DNA of 64,000 nt, taken from positions 118,086 through 182,085 of the forward strand of contig CAJTOI010000005.1 of the NCBI GenBank assembly GCA_910577925.1, in the 5' to 3' direction. Source of the stretch: an uncultured Roseburia sp. Lineage in GTDB: Bacteria; Bacillota; Clostridia; Lachnospirales; Lachnospiraceae. This document shows, in pieces, positions 1 to 9,236 of the stretch (within the stretch, counting starts at the first letter, position 1; each line of letters begins with the position of its first letter). Position numbers and translations under genes: made by a program. Below the pieces are notes generated by a model. That model did no database searches and was not told the DNA's origin. It saw nothing but the letters and a program-made list of their open reading frames with translations.

Positions 1-89
1 TAAAAATCGGTAATTACATATACAATATCCCGTACTGCAATAAGGGCAAAACAAATTGCTGCAATATATTTAAGAGTTTTATTTTCCAT
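1..89 (-). CDS. Partial small hydrophobic protein (N-terminus only)
   Basis: An ATG at 89 is preceded by a GAGGTG-type ribosome binding site, and 29 codons stay open to the window edge. The visible peptide starts MENKTLKYIAAICFALIAV and looks like one membrane segment. It begins 20 bases after the stop of the TM2-domain gene and points the same way, so the two may form an operon. The rest lies outside the window and I do not recognise the family. Confidence 0.5.
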   Translation of the reverse strand, partial: MENKTLKYIAAICFALIAVRDIVYVITDF

Positions 90-108
90 AATACGCACCT
101 CACTATAT

Positions 109-450
109 TTACATTTTTGCGAGACAATCGCTTTTGGCTTTGGCAAACTCATCGTCAGTTAAAACACCTGCTTTATATAACTTTGATATTTTTTCGAGTT
201 CGTCATAAGGGGAAAATGTCGGCTGCATCTGCGCAGGAGTAACTTTTGTATCCTCCTCGTAATGCATTCCGTCTGCGGGAAGAAGTTTCCCTGTGGCAAT
301 ATTAACAATGTCGATAATATAAAGAATACCAAAACAACCGGCGGTCAAAAGTTTTAACACGCCTATTCCTGTATATCCCAAATAAAATCGGTCAACGCCA
401 AGACCACCGACCAAAACAGACAAAATCAGCGCTGTAGTTTTACTTTTCAT
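109..450 (-). CDS. TM2 domain protein with C-terminal SHOCT motif
   Basis: 113 residues. The N-terminal 55 or so residues match the TM2 domain: a first hydrophobic segment, then the family pattern GGLGVDRFYLGYTGIGVLK and a second hydrophobic segment. The last 30 residues (DELEKISKLYKAGVLTDDEF) match the short SHOCT motif, often found at the ends of small membrane proteins and thought to mediate oligomerisation. The start at 450 is preferred over an in-frame ATG at 465 because the upstream ATG lies inside the GGAGGTG ribosome binding site. Function is unknown for the family; a membrane location is inferred. Confidence 0.85.
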   Translation of the reverse strand: MKSKTTALILSVLVGGLGVDRFYLGYTGIGVLKLLTAGCFGILYIIDIVNIATGKLLPADGMHYEEDTKVTPAQMQPTFSPYDELEKISKLYKAGVLTDDEFAKAKSDCLAKM

Positions 451-473
451 AATAAACACCTCCACTTAAAAAA

Positions 474-515
474 TTAGACACGTCACAGGCATTTTGCTCA
501 AAATGACGTGTCTAA
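474..515 (-). terminator. Intrinsic terminator after the GGGtGRT gene
   Basis: A 12-bp perfect inverted repeat (TTAGACACGTCA with TGACGTGTCTAA) surrounds an 18-base loop that can itself pair. On the minus strand it is followed by a run of six T, and it lies between the stop of the GGGtGRT gene at 547 and the TM2 gene. Confidence 0.75.
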
Positions 516-546
516 CTCTATTTTTAGAAATTCAGTTGTCTAAATC

Positions 547-1557
547 TTAGCACTTTCCTGCCTTGTGCGCTTCCTCGATGGAAACGGCAACCGCCACGGT
601 AGCTCCTACCATCGGGTTATTGCCCATACCGATCAGTCCCATCATCTCCACATGAGCCGGCACGGAGGAAGATCCCGCAAACTGCGCATCGGAGTGCATA
701 CGTCCCATCGTATCGGTCATACCGTAGGAAGCCGGGCCCGCAGCCATATTGTCCGGGTGAAGCGTACGTCCGGTACCGCCGCCGGATGCAACGGAGAAGT
801 ATTTCTTGCCCTGCTCGATACATTCCTTTTTGTATGTACCTGCAACCGGGTGCTGGAAACGTGTCGGGTTGGTGGAATTACCGGTGATGGAAACACCGAC
901 ATTCTCATGATGCATGATCGCAACGCCTTCCTGCACGTCGTCCGCGCCGTAGCATTTTACGGTCGCACGGAGTCCGTCGGAGTACGGCTTCTCATAGATC
1001 ACGTTTAGCTTTGCCTCTTTATAGTCATACTGCGTCTCGACAAAGGTAAATCCGTTGATACGTGAAATAATCTGTGCAGCATCCTTGCCGAGTCCGTTTA
1101 AGATGACGCGGAGCGGTTTTTCGCGCACTTTGTTTGCCTTCTCTGCGATACCGATTGCACCCTCCGCAGCCGCAAAGGATTCATGGCCTGCGAGGAAGCA
1201 GAAGCACTCGGTCTCCTCCTCGAGCAGCATCTTGCCGAGGTTGCCGTGTCCTAAACCTACCTTTCTGTGGTCCGCAACGGAACCCGGAATGCAGAATGCC
1301 TGAAGGCCCTCTCCGATTGCCGCAGCAGCGTCCGCGGCTCTCACCGCACCCTTTTTGATTGCGATTGCAGCACCTACCGTATAAGCCCAGCAGGCGTTCT
1401 CAAAACAAATCGGCTGGATCTTCTTCACCTGCTCATACACGTCAAGCCCAGCATCCTTTGTAATTTTCTCAGCTTCTTCGACAGAGCCGATTCCATAACT
1501 ATTCAGCACAGCGTTAATCTGCGGAATTCTTCTCTCATATGATTCAAATAATGCCAT
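547..1557 (-). CDS. GGGtGRT family protein
   Basis: 336 residues beginning MALFESYERRIPQINAVL. The family is named after the conserved GGGTGRT motif, seen here as ASGGGTGRTLHPDN near residue 265. A glycine-rich stretch (GLGHGNLGKM) and several conserved His and Cys residues are also present. The biochemical role of the family is not established. The open frame extends 13 codons upstream, but the ATG at 1557 has the AAAGGAG ribosome binding site. It follows the Fe-S scaffold gene by about 60 bases on the same strand, and the two genes commonly occur as a pair in Lachnospiraceae, which suggests a shared iron-sulfur or redox function. That link is inference. Confidence 0.88.
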   Translation of the reverse strand: MALFESYERRIPQINAVLNSYGIGSVEEAEKITKDAGLDVYEQVKKIQPICFENACWAYTVGAAIAIKKGAVRAADAAAAIGEGLQAFCIPGSVADHRKVGLGHGNLGKMLLEEETECFCFLAGHESFAAAEGAIGIAEKANKVREKPLRVILNGLGKDAAQIISRINGFTFVETQYDYKEAKLNVIYEKPYSDGLRATVKCYGADDVQEGVAIMHHENVGVSITGNSTNPTRFQHPVAGTYKKECIEQGKKYFSVASGGGTGRTLHPDNMAAGPASYGMTDTMGRMHSDAQFAGSSSVPAHVEMMGLIGMGNNPMVGATVAVAVSIEEAHKAGKC

Positions 1558-1618
1558 GATATTAATTTTCTCCTTTCCCGTCAAACATGCAAGCATGATG
1601 ACTCACTTTCGTCCGTTT

Positions 1619-2311
1619 CTACTCTACACGCGGGTCGATAATCTTCGCAGCGTCCGCCACGCGGCCGTACTGTCCCTTTGCCTTCTCCCATGCAGTGTTC
1701 GGGTCATCGCCTTTTTTGATGAAGTCAGTCATCTTTCCGAGGGAAACGAACTGGTAGCCGATCACCTCGTTGTCCTCATTGAGAGCAATTCCGGTTACAT
1801 AGCCTTCTGCCATCTCGAGGTAGCGGACACCTTTCTCCTTCGTCGCATACATCGTACCGACCTGAGAACGAAGTCCTTTTCCGAGATCCTCAAGACCTGC
1901 GCCGATCGCAAGACCGTCATCGGAGAAAGCACTCTGTGTACGTCCGTATACAATCTGTAAGAACAACTCTCTCATTGCCGTATTGATTGCATCGCAGACA
2001 AGGTCTGTATTCAATGCCTCGAGAATGGTTTTCCCCTGTAATACCTCGGCAGCCATCGCTGCGGAATGCGTCATACCGGAGCAGCCGATGGTCTCAACGA
2101 GCGCTTCCTCGATAATACCGTTCTTTACATTGAGGGAGAGCTTGCAGGCACCCTGCTGCGGTGCACACCAGCCCACACCGTGTGTAAAACCAGAAATATC
2201 TTCAATTTTTTTAGAATGTACCCATTTGCCTTCTTCCGGGATCGGAGCTGGCTCATGTTTCGCGCCCTTTGCTACCGGACACATGTTTTCAACTTCCTTC
2301 GTGTAAATCAT
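1619..2311 (-). CDS. Iron-sulfur cluster assembly scaffold protein (NifU-like)
   Basis: 230 residues beginning MIYTKEVENMCPVAKGAKH. The central part resembles the NifU/IscU N-terminal domain: a Cys in VETIGCSGMTHSAAMAAEVLQG corresponds to the scaffold motif, with further Cys residues in GVGWCAPQQGACKL and LVCDAINTAM. Such proteins assemble Fe-S clusters in the cytosol and pass them to targets. The start at 2311 has an AAAGGAG ribosome binding site; the 18 extra codons upstream are probably untranslated. It is the promoter-proximal gene of a pair with the GGGtGRT gene. It is longer than a classical IscU (about 130 residues) and carries a C-terminal extension, so its exact role may differ. Confidence 0.82.
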   Translation of the reverse strand: MIYTKEVENMCPVAKGAKHEPAPIPEEGKWVHSKKIEDISGFTHGVGWCAPQQGACKLSLNVKNGIIEEALVETIGCSGMTHSAAMAAEVLQGKTILEALNTDLVCDAINTAMRELFLQIVYGRTQSAFSDDGLAIGAGLEDLGKGLRSQVGTMYATKEKGVRYLEMAEGYVTGIALNEDNEVIGYQFVSLGKMTDFIKKGDDPNTAWEKAKGQYGRVADAAKIIDPRVE

Positions 2312-2466
2312 TCTTAAGACTCCTTTCACTTGATAAAACTGTATGTAGCAGACATTGTTACGCATTTAACATACCGGATTTATTTTCGCACATTTTGTAA
2401 AATTAGTCCAGAGGTTTCCTGTATTTTATTCATACTTTACAATCATCACGCGCGCGTCCGTACGCC

Positions 2467-3132
2467 TCAGCGCTTTTGTGCAATTTCATTTCTGTTTTTG
2501 TAGATAGAATCCGCCCAGACAACGCCACGGACCGACGACAGCGGATAGATATTCGAACGCGGACCGATGACGGTTCCCGGGTTGAGCACGGAATTGCAGC
2601 CCACTTCCACACAATCGCCCAGCATGGCGCCGAATTTCTTTAATCCTGTTTCAATTTCTTCTTTTCCGTCTTTTACTACAACAAGTGTCTTGTCGGACTT
2701 CACATTCGACGTGATCGAGCCGGCGCCCATATGCGATCGAAAACCGAGAATCGAATCCCCGACATAATTGTAGTGAGGCACCTGCACGCAGTTGAACAGC
2801 ACGACGTTTTTGAGCTCCGTCGAATTGCCCACAACGCAGTTTTTCCCCACGATCGCGCTCCCCCGCACAAATGCACAGTGCCGGATTTCCGCATCTTCAT
2901 CAATAATTAAAGGTCCATTTAACAATGCGGTCGGCGCAACCTTCGCGCTTCGCGCTACCCAGACATCCTCTTTCCACTGCTCAAACCGCTCCGGGTCCAG
3001 AGTCGGCCCCAGGTTCTTAATAAAATCGCTGATTTTGGCCAGTGCCTCCCAGGGATATGTCAGTCCCTCAAACAACTCTGCCGCAATCGTCTCATTCAGA
3101 TCGTATAAGCTGCCGATTTTTACCTGTTCCAT
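2467..3132 (-). CDS. GlmU-like left-handed beta-helix (hexapeptide repeat) protein
   Basis: 221 residues, mostly imperfect hexapeptide repeats from about residue 55 to 205 (for example VAPTALLNGPLIIDEDAEI and VEVGCNSVLNPGTVIGP), which form a left-handed parallel beta-helix as in acyltransferases and the C-terminal half of GlmU. The pyrophosphorylase domain of GlmU is missing, although such proteins are often annotated as UDP-N-acetylglucosamine pyrophosphorylase. A sugar-nucleotide or acyl-transfer role is plausible but not proven. The ATG at 3132 is preceded by an AGGATGAAGGAA stretch. The gene stands alone between the Fe-S scaffold gene and traX. Confidence 0.75.
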   Translation of the reverse strand: MEQVKIGSLYDLNETIAAELFEGLTYPWEALAKISDFIKNLGPTLDPERFEQWKEDVWVARSAKVAPTALLNGPLIIDEDAEIRHCAFVRGSAIVGKNCVVGNSTELKNVVLFNCVQVPHYNYVGDSILGFRSHMGAGSITSNVKSDKTLVVVKDGKEEIETGLKKFGAMLGDCVEVGCNSVLNPGTVIGPRSNIYPLSSVRGVVWADSIYKNRNEIAQKR

Positions 3133-3231
3133 TTTCCTTCATCCTCCCATTTTCAACTGTAATATCCGCGATATGCTTTTATCTATATAAAAGGAGCCAT
3201 GCTCCCCGGCTTGTCGATGATCTGTCCGGCC

Positions 3232-3930
3232 TTACATCCGGGCTATGATCCCGAGAATCAGCAGATGTCCCGGATAAAAAATATAGAAAAACCACTTTGA
3301 CAGATTGCGCCCATGCTCCGCCCGTTTTCCGCTGTAGAGATAACGCAGGACAAATCCGCTCGAGAGCATGCCAAGGCAGGCGCCCGCCGCGCATAGGACG
3401 GCCTTTGCCGCGGGCATTATAGAGGCATAGCCGAATCCCTGCATCAGCCCAAAGCCGATCACTCCGAAAATATAGGCATCCCAAAACCGCCTCTTTCCAA
3501 GCCTTGCCTCATCGAAAAGGATGACAAACGCCGCCGCAAAAAACGGCCAGTCACCGACTGCCGTCGCAAGCGTCAAAAGCACCTGCAGAAACTTCCGCAG
3601 CAGCGGGCTTTCCGCCCGCTCGCGCACCACCAGTATCAGAAAACAGCAAAAGAGCGTGTAGATCATACTCAGTCCGCCGTGTTCAAATGCAAACTGAAAC
3701 GGAAACTGCGACACAAGAGCAAAGAGAAGCAGGCGGATCCCGTAGTTCTTCTTCGAGCGCGTGTGCTGATATCCCTCCACCATAAAATAACACATTGTGA
3801 TGGCCGTGAAATATCCGATATCAAAAAACAGTTCCGCCGGCAGTGTCCCCGGTTCAAGAAAGATGCCTGCAATGTGGTTCAGCAGCATCGCAAACATCGC
3901 AAAATACTTAATCTGGTCACGGTTTAACAC
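3232..3930 (-). CDS. TraX-like integral membrane protein
   Basis: About 232 residues with many hydrophobic segments and the TraX-family start pattern LNRDQIKYFAMFAMLLNHIAGIF. TraX acetylates F-pilin in enterobacterial conjugation; chromosomal relatives in Firmicutes have unknown substrates and are treated as membrane acyltransferase-like proteins. The frame is open to 3996, but those codons lie within the topoisomerase gene. A GTG at 3930, just after GGGGGAAGAAGAGC, gives the normal family N-terminus and overlaps the topB stop by 14 bases, so translation is probably coupled. No conjugation genes are nearby. The start is moderately certain. Confidence 0.8.
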   Translation of the reverse strand: MLNRDQIKYFAMFAMLLNHIAGIFLEPGTLPAELFFDIGYFTAITMCYFMVEGYQHTRSKKNYGIRLLLFALVSQFPFQFAFEHGGLSMIYTLFCCFLILVVRERAESPLLRKFLQVLLTLATAVGDWPFFAAAFVILFDEARLGKRRFWDAYIFGVIGFGLMQGFGYASIMPAAKAVLCAAGACLGMLSSGFVLRYLYSGKRAEHGRNLSKWFFYIFYPGHLLILGIIARM

Positions 3931-6900
3931 GCTCTTCTTCCCCCTTCTGCTCCGTGGCGCTGCCCGGATTGTCAAAGTCAAATAAAATACGGTCATCCTC
4001 GAATTTCAGACAGGTCTCGAACGGATTCCCCGCTTTCGACACAAAACCGCTTACCTTTTTGCTCGTCTTTCCCGTCGCAAACAGCTCCTTGATGATTTCT
4101 TCCGCCAGCGGCACCCTGGCTATGGTGTGAAAGACCTTAAAGCCGCACTCACACGCATAATGCCACTGACTCTTCTTTAACGGCATGCCGCATTTGGGGC
4201 ATTTTACTTCCGTCTCCACCGGCGCCGGCTTCTCCGGAAAATCAAAAGCCACCTGTCCCTCGGGCGTCAGCTTTAGCGGCGCATCGAATTTCATTCCGGT
4301 CTTTGCCACAAACCCCTCAATGACATCGGTTTTTCCGCGCAGCAAAAGCTCTTTTACCTGGGCTTCCTTCAGCGCGACCCCCGCAATCTTTCCAATGGAA
4401 AAGCGGCAGCTTCCCGGATCGTCCTTCACATAATTTGCACACCCGAAGCCGAACATGGTCTTTACGATCTCCCCGCCGCAGATCGGGCACTTTACGTCCT
4501 TCACCCTCGGCGCCTCCAGATCGTTAAAGTCGAACTTTAAGCCCGTGACCGTCCCGGTCTCCTCATCCCGGTTCAGCGCCACTCTGGCATCGAATTTTTT
4601 GCCGGTCTTCGACTTAAACCCGCGTATCGTCTCCGTTCTCCCGTCTGCAAGCAGCTGCTTCACCTGCGCTTCCGTCAGCGCTTTCTCCGCCATCTTTCCG
4701 ACGGAAAAGCGGCAGCTTCCCGGGTCATCCTTCACATAATTCGCACACCCGAAGCCGAACGGCGTCTGGACAATCTCCCCGCCGCAGATCGGACATTTCG
4801 CGTCCTTCACCCGCTTTGCCTCCACATGCGCAAAGTCAAATTTCGCAGAAATCACGCCGGTCTCATCCTTCTCTAGGGCTACACACGCGTCGAATTTCTT
4901 GCCTGCCTTCGACTTAAACCCTCGTATTGTCCCGGTTCTGCCGCTCTGCAGAAGTTCCCGCACCTGAGAGACATTCAGGTCTTTGCCTGCCATTGTGCCG
5001 ATCGCAAAGCGGCAGCTCGCAGGATTCTCCGGGTCGTAATTGGCGCAGCCGTAACCGAACGACTTCACGAGGACGGCGCCGCCGCACATCGGACATACCA
5101 CGTCCTCGACCGCCTCCGCCTCATTTCCCGAAAAGTCAAACGCCACGCTCTTCTTCCCGTCCTCCGCCGTCTGAAGCACAAGGCACGCACTGAACTTCTT
5201 CTTGCTCTTAGACGTAAAGCCCTTAATCAGGCCCGTTCTTCCGTTTTTCAAAAGCTCCGTCAGATCGTCCACGCCGACGGATTTTCCCGCAATCTTCCCG
5301 ACCGAAAAATAGCATGCGTCCGGGTCCGCGCTGCGCCGCACACAGCCGTAGCCGAACGGCGTGATCTCCACCCCGGCTCCGCAGGCCGGACAGACGACCT
5401 CCGCAAGGAGTTTGGGCTGATTCCGCGAAAAGTCAAAATGAATCGACGGTTTTCCCTCCTCATCCCGCTCTAACGTCAACGCCGCGTCGAATTTCTTTTT
5501 TGCCTTCGAGACAAAACCGCTTAACACTTCCGTGTGTCCGTCCGAAAGCAGCGCCCGCACCTCCTCCTCCGACAGATCCCGCCCGGCAATCGTGCCGACG
5601 GAAAATTTACAGCCCGAACCGTCTCTTTTATAATTGGCGCAGCCGTAACCGAACGGCGTCGTCTCCATCTCGCCGCCGCACGCCGGGCAGGGAACGCCGA
5701 TCGGATGCTTTGCCGCAATGCCTTTTCCTCCTTTGCCGACCAGCGGCCGGATGCGCTCCGCCACCCGGCCCGTCAGATCATTTTCAATCATCGCGACGGT
5801 CTCTCTTCGGATGAAATCCTCAAGCTTTTCCCGGTAGTCCTCCATGACAACGGTTCCCCCGGTGATGCCGTCAAGTCCCTTTTCCCAGGAAGCGGTCATC
5901 TTCGGATTCAGAAGCGCCGGCACCGTCATGCTCACCACCTCAAAAATCATTTCTCCCAGCCGCATGGGACTTAACACCTGCGTCTTTTTATTCAGATTCA
6001 GATACCCCACGCGAATCAGCTTCTTGATAATCTCGGCTCTCGTGGCCGAGGTTCCGATGCCCGAGCCCTTAATCTGCGCCCGCAGCTCCTCGTCCTCAAT
6101 CAACTGTCCCGCATTTTCCATCGCCAGCACCATCGAACCGGAGGTGTAGCGCTTCGGCGGCGACGTTTTCCCTTCTTTGATCGAATAGCCGCCCGCGGAA
6201 AGCACATCTCCCTTTCTCACCTGCGCCGCAAGTGCAAAGAGCGCCGCGTCATTATCCGCGCTCTCCTCCGCATCCTCCTCACCGCCCGCGTTTTTCTTCG
6301 GGATGCCGGCGATCTCGAGATAGCCGGGCGTCTTGAGCGATTTCGCGGACGCAAACAGCAGCTCCCCCTCCACCGCCACGGTCAGTTTTACCGTTTCATA
6401 CTCCGCAGCGGGATAAAAAATGCTCAAAAACCGCCGTACGATCATATCATACACCCGCCTCTGCAGTTCCGTCAATTTCCCGAGCTCCGTCAGCTGTCCG
6501 GTCGGAATAATCGCATAGTGGTCTGTAACCTTCGCGTCGTCCGTATAGGAGGCAGCGGCGATATTCCTGCAGCGCCCCTCCTGTAAAATGCGCTTGGCAT
6601 ACTCCGACACGGGCGGATACTTTTGGAGTCCGCCGACATTGCGGCTGATTTCCTTTGCAACCGCCGACGACAGCACCCTCGCATCGGTTCGCGGGTAGGT
6701 GGTCAGCTTTCTCTCGTACAGCTCCTGCGCCGCCTGCAGCGTCTCGTCCGGGCTGATTTTAAAGCGCTTTGCGCACTCCGCCTGCAGTTCCGCCAGATTA
6801 AACAGCAGCGGCGCCTTTTTTCTGGATATCCCTTTCTCTACGGCATGGACTGTAGCTTCCTTTCCCTCCAACCAGGAAATCAGCTCCGCCGCGCTCTCTT

Positions 6901-7771
6901 CCTTCTTAAATCCGTTCTCTTTGTACAAAAGCGGCGACTCGTAATATTTGGTCCCCTCCACGGCCTTCCACTCGGCAGCCGCATAACCGCCGCGTGCGTC
7001 TGCGGTTTCCTGCCCGCCGTCTGCAGAGCCGCCGGCCGATGCGGCTTCCGCGGGCTCCGCCGCCGCAAAGCGCCCCACAACGCGGTAAAACGGCGTCTCG
7101 GTAAAATCGCGGATCTCCCGCTCCCTGATCACCACCATGCCGAGCACACAGGTCATCACGCGGCCCACGGCGATGGCGGTATAGCTTTGGGTCGCGGCCG
7201 CATCATTCAGCAGCTTTCCGTATCTGACCGACATAACTCTGGAAAAATTGATTCCCATCGCATAGTCCTCAATCGTGCGCATGATCCCCGACTTTGCCAG
7301 ATTGTCGTACTCCGACATCTCCTTTGCCTCACGCAGTCCGCGCAGAATCTCCTCCTCGGTCTGGGAGTCAATCCACACGCGCAGCTCGCGCATCCCCGCT
7401 CTGACTCCGCCGAATCTCCGGATATTTTCCTCGATGGTCTGTCCTTCCTTCCCGGCATCGCCCGCCCAGTAGACCGTCCCGATATCCTCCCTGTAAAGCA
7501 TTCTGTGTACCACATCATACTGTCTCTTCACACTCGGTATGACCTGATATTTGTATTCCTGCGGCAAAAACGGCAAATCCTCAAGGCGCCACTTTTTGTA
7601 ACGCGCATCGTACTCCTCCGGATATACCATCTCCACCAGATGACCCACGCACCAGGTAATCACATAGGCATCATTTTCTATATATCCGTCATTTCGTCCG
7701 GACACCCCCAATATTCTGGCAAATTCCTGCGCCACACTCGGTTTCTCCGTGATAATCAATGACTTTGTCAA
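3917..7771 (-). CDS. topB: DNA topoisomerase III with six C-terminal zinc-ribbon repeats
   Basis: 1284 residues, far above the usual size of about 650-750. The N-terminus has the Toprim signature (ITEKPSVAQEF, then GDAGKEGQTIEENI near residue 110). The type IA core contains the catalytic tyrosine in KLTTYPRTDARV and ends near residue 680. After it come six tandem units of about 100 residues, each opening with CPxCG (near residues 693, 793, 891, 991, 1091 and 1189), followed by a FGYGCANY-like segment, an internal Cys, and a FxSKxxKKFDA segment ending in FDF. The last unit is degenerate. The units probably bind zinc and single-stranded DNA. The TTG at 7771 follows GGAGGAAG and gives the family N-terminus LTKSLIITEKPSVA; a TTG at 7774 is also possible. 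Confidence 0.93.
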   Translation of the reverse strand: MTKSLIITEKPSVAQEFARILGVSGRNDGYIENDAYVITWCVGHLVEMVYPEEYDARYKKWRLEDLPFLPQEYKYQVIPSVKRQYDVVHRMLYREDIGTVYWAGDAGKEGQTIEENIRRFGGVRAGMRELRVWIDSQTEEEILRGLREAKEMSEYDNLAKSGIMRTIEDYAMGINFSRVMSVRYGKLLNDAAATQSYTAIAVGRVMTCVLGMVVIREREIRDFTETPFYRVVGRFAAAEPAEAASAGGSADGGQETADARGGYAAAEWKAVEGTKYYESPLLYKENGFKKEESAAELISWLEGKEATVHAVEKGISRKKAPLLFNLAELQAECAKRFKISPDETLQAAQELYERKLTTYPRTDARVLSSAVAKEISRNVGGLQKYPPVSEYAKRILQEGRCRNIAAASYTDDAKVTDHYAIIPTGQLTELGKLTELQRRVYDMIVRRFLSIFYPAAEYETVKLTVAVEGELLFASAKSLKTPGYLEIAGIPKKNAGGEEDAEESADNDAALFALAAQVRKGDVLSAGGYSIKEGKTSPPKRYTSGSMVLAMENAGQLIEDEELRAQIKGSGIGTSATRAEIIKKLIRVGYLNLNKKTQVLSPMRLGEMIFEVVSMTVPALLNPKMTASWEKGLDGITGGTVVMEDYREKLEDFIRRETVAMIENDLTGRVAERIRPLVGKGGKGIAAKHPIGVPCPACGGEMETTPFGYGCANYKRDGSGCKFSVGTIAGRDLSEEEVRALLSDGHTEVLSGFVSKAKKKFDAALTLERDEEGKPSIHFDFSRNQPKLLAEVVCPACGAGVEITPFGYGCVRRSADPDACYFSVGKIAGKSVGVDDLTELLKNGRTGLIKGFTSKSKKKFSACLVLQTAEDGKKSVAFDFSGNEAEAVEDVVCPMCGGAVLVKSFGYGCANYDPENPASCRFAIGTMAGKDLNVSQVRELLQSGRTGTIRGFKSKAGKKFDACVALEKDETGVISAKFDFAHVEAKRVKDAKCPICGGEIVQTPFGFGCANYVKDDPGSCRFSVGKMAEKALTEAQVKQLLADGRTETIRGFKSKTGKKFDARVALNRDEETGTVTGLKFDFNDLEAPRVKDVKCPICGGEIVKTMFGFGCANYVKDDPGSCRFSIGKIAGVALKEAQVKELLLRGKTDVIEGFVAKTGMKFDAPLKLTPEGQVAFDFPEKPAPVETEVKCPKCGMPLKKSQWHYACECGFKVFHTIARVPLAEEIIKELFATGKTSKKVSGFVSKAGNPFETCLKFEDDRILFDFDNPGSATEQKGEEERVKP

Positions 7772-7803
7772 CAATACTTCCTCCAATATCCGTTTCCGTT
7801 CTT

Positions 7804-9168
7804 TTATAACTCATTCATATCCACCAGCACAAACCGGCTGTCCGACTCCGCCATCGCCGCAACCTCCGGCGCAAAAGCTTTTGCGGAAAACAAAAAATAA
7901 TACTCCGCGGAGATTTTTGCAAGCTTCATACTCGCAAACAGCTCCTCGCACATCTCCATCGTAAATTCCGGTTTGTCCCAGTTGCAGACCCCCACCATAT
8001 TCTGGCGGATTTCGTTCTGCGCAATGATGTCGATGGTTCCCTCCTTGCCGATCCAGGTCCCCATCTTTTTAATCTTAAGCGGCAGCTTTCCCACCATCCC
8101 GAGCAGCCCCAGATACTCCATGCATACTTCCACAAAATAACGGTTCAGGTAGGCGTCAAGTCCAGGCGCAATGTGCGTGTCATAAAATTCCTCCGCACTC
8201 ATCATATACAGATCCGACAGATTCGGATAGAGAAAGCGAAACCAGAAATTGACATAGTTGTCCCGAATCCGGTAAACGCCCTTCTTCGCATTCTCCCAGC
8301 CGCCGGTCTCAAAGGAGACCACCTTCTCCACAATGTCGAACGCCGAGAGATTTTTCATGTAGACGCTGATTTTGGCCCGGGAAAATCCGGTCTTTAAGTA
8401 CAGGTCGTTTAATTTGACACATCCCGCGGCGATATTTGCAAGAATGGTCTCATACACCGAAAGCTCCCGAAGCGAAGCCCCGATTAATTCCTCCGCCGCG
8501 GAATGCATGTAACCGCTCTGCGCGAGAATCAGCCGGCAGATATTCGTGCGGATATCCGCCTTCGGATTCCAGCGGTTCAGATATCCGGGCACCCCTCCGA
8601 CAATCCCGTATACCTTGATGCACTCCGCGACCGGATACTCAGGCAGCGCGCGGACCACCTCAAGGAAATTCAGATTCCCTAATTTGATTCTGCGGTCTAT
8701 CTTTTTGGCGCCGCTCTCCCCAAACAGCCCCATTGACTCCTTTTCCATCCATGCCACCGCGGAGCTGCAGAGCAGAATCAGAACCGGCCCGGGGTAAAGT
8801 TTGCGGGCCTTAAGCTTTAAGACCGCTTCCAGAAACAGGCTGTCCTTTTTTGCGATATACTGAAATTCGTCGATCACGACGACAAGCTTGACGGGCCCGC
8901 CGCTTTTGATGCGGTTAAAATATTCCTCATACGTGTGCCGGGTAAGCGAAACGCCGAACCTGTCCGCAACCTCCTGCCCCATTCTTCCGCACTGTTCCTT
9001 CGGGGAAGCGGCTCTTGCCCGGTAATAAAAATATTTCTTGTTCTGCAGAAATGCCCGCAGCAGCACTTCCTTTTCGGAATCCGCGCGCCCGTACAACGTG
9101 ATAAGCTGATTTCCGTCCTGTCTGTAGGCCTCTTCCAGCTCTTTTAACACAGATGTTTTTACCACCAT
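7804..9168 (-). CDS. AAA ATPase of the archaeal-ATPase/DUF234 type
   Basis: 454 residues. The N-terminal 200 or so match the ATPase family that is widespread in archaea and anaerobic Firmicutes, and the C-terminal part (about 300-420) matches DUF234, which resembles a restriction-endonuclease fold. The Walker B region is clear (KLVVVIDEFQYIAKKDS near residue 100). The expected P-loop reads LYGRADSEKEVLLRAF and lacks the GxxxxGK[ST] pattern, so nucleotide hydrolysis may be lost or altered. A winged-helix-like segment (LNDLYLKTGFSRAKISVYMKNL) lies near residue 265. ATG at 9168 has GGAAAGG upstream. It ends 33 bases before topB, so cotranscription is likely. The cellular role is unknown. Confidence 0.8.
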   Translation of the reverse strand: MVVKTSVLKELEEAYRQDGNQLITLYGRADSEKEVLLRAFLQNKKYFYYRARAASPKEQCGRMGQEVADRFGVSLTRHTYEEYFNRIKSGGPVKLVVVIDEFQYIAKKDSLFLEAVLKLKARKLYPGPVLILLCSSAVAWMEKESMGLFGESGAKKIDRRIKLGNLNFLEVVRALPEYPVAECIKVYGIVGGVPGYLNRWNPKADIRTNICRLILAQSGYMHSAAEELIGASLRELSVYETILANIAAGCVKLNDLYLKTGFSRAKISVYMKNLSAFDIVEKVVSFETGGWENAKKGVYRIRDNYVNFWFRFLYPNLSDLYMMSAEEFYDTHIAPGLDAYLNRYFVEVCMEYLGLLGMVGKLPLKIKKMGTWIGKEGTIDIIAQNEIRQNMVGVCNWDKPEFTMEMCEELFASMKLAKISAEYYFLFSAKAFAPEVAAMAESDSRFVLVDMNEL

Positions 9169-9236
9169 GACACCTTTCCCCCTGACTGTAGTCTTAGAAA
9201 ATTATATCATTTTTTAACTTTATATTCAACAAATAA

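Noticed and set aside
3917..5700. Possible CRISPR-like regular spacing of about 300 bases
   Set aside because: The repeats are in frame, code for zinc-ribbon units of topoisomerase III and are far too long for CRISPR.
6623..7762. 379-codon plus-strand frame opposite topB
   Set aside because: His/Arg/Leu-rich composition typical of an antisense shadow; the minus strand has all topoisomerase motifs.
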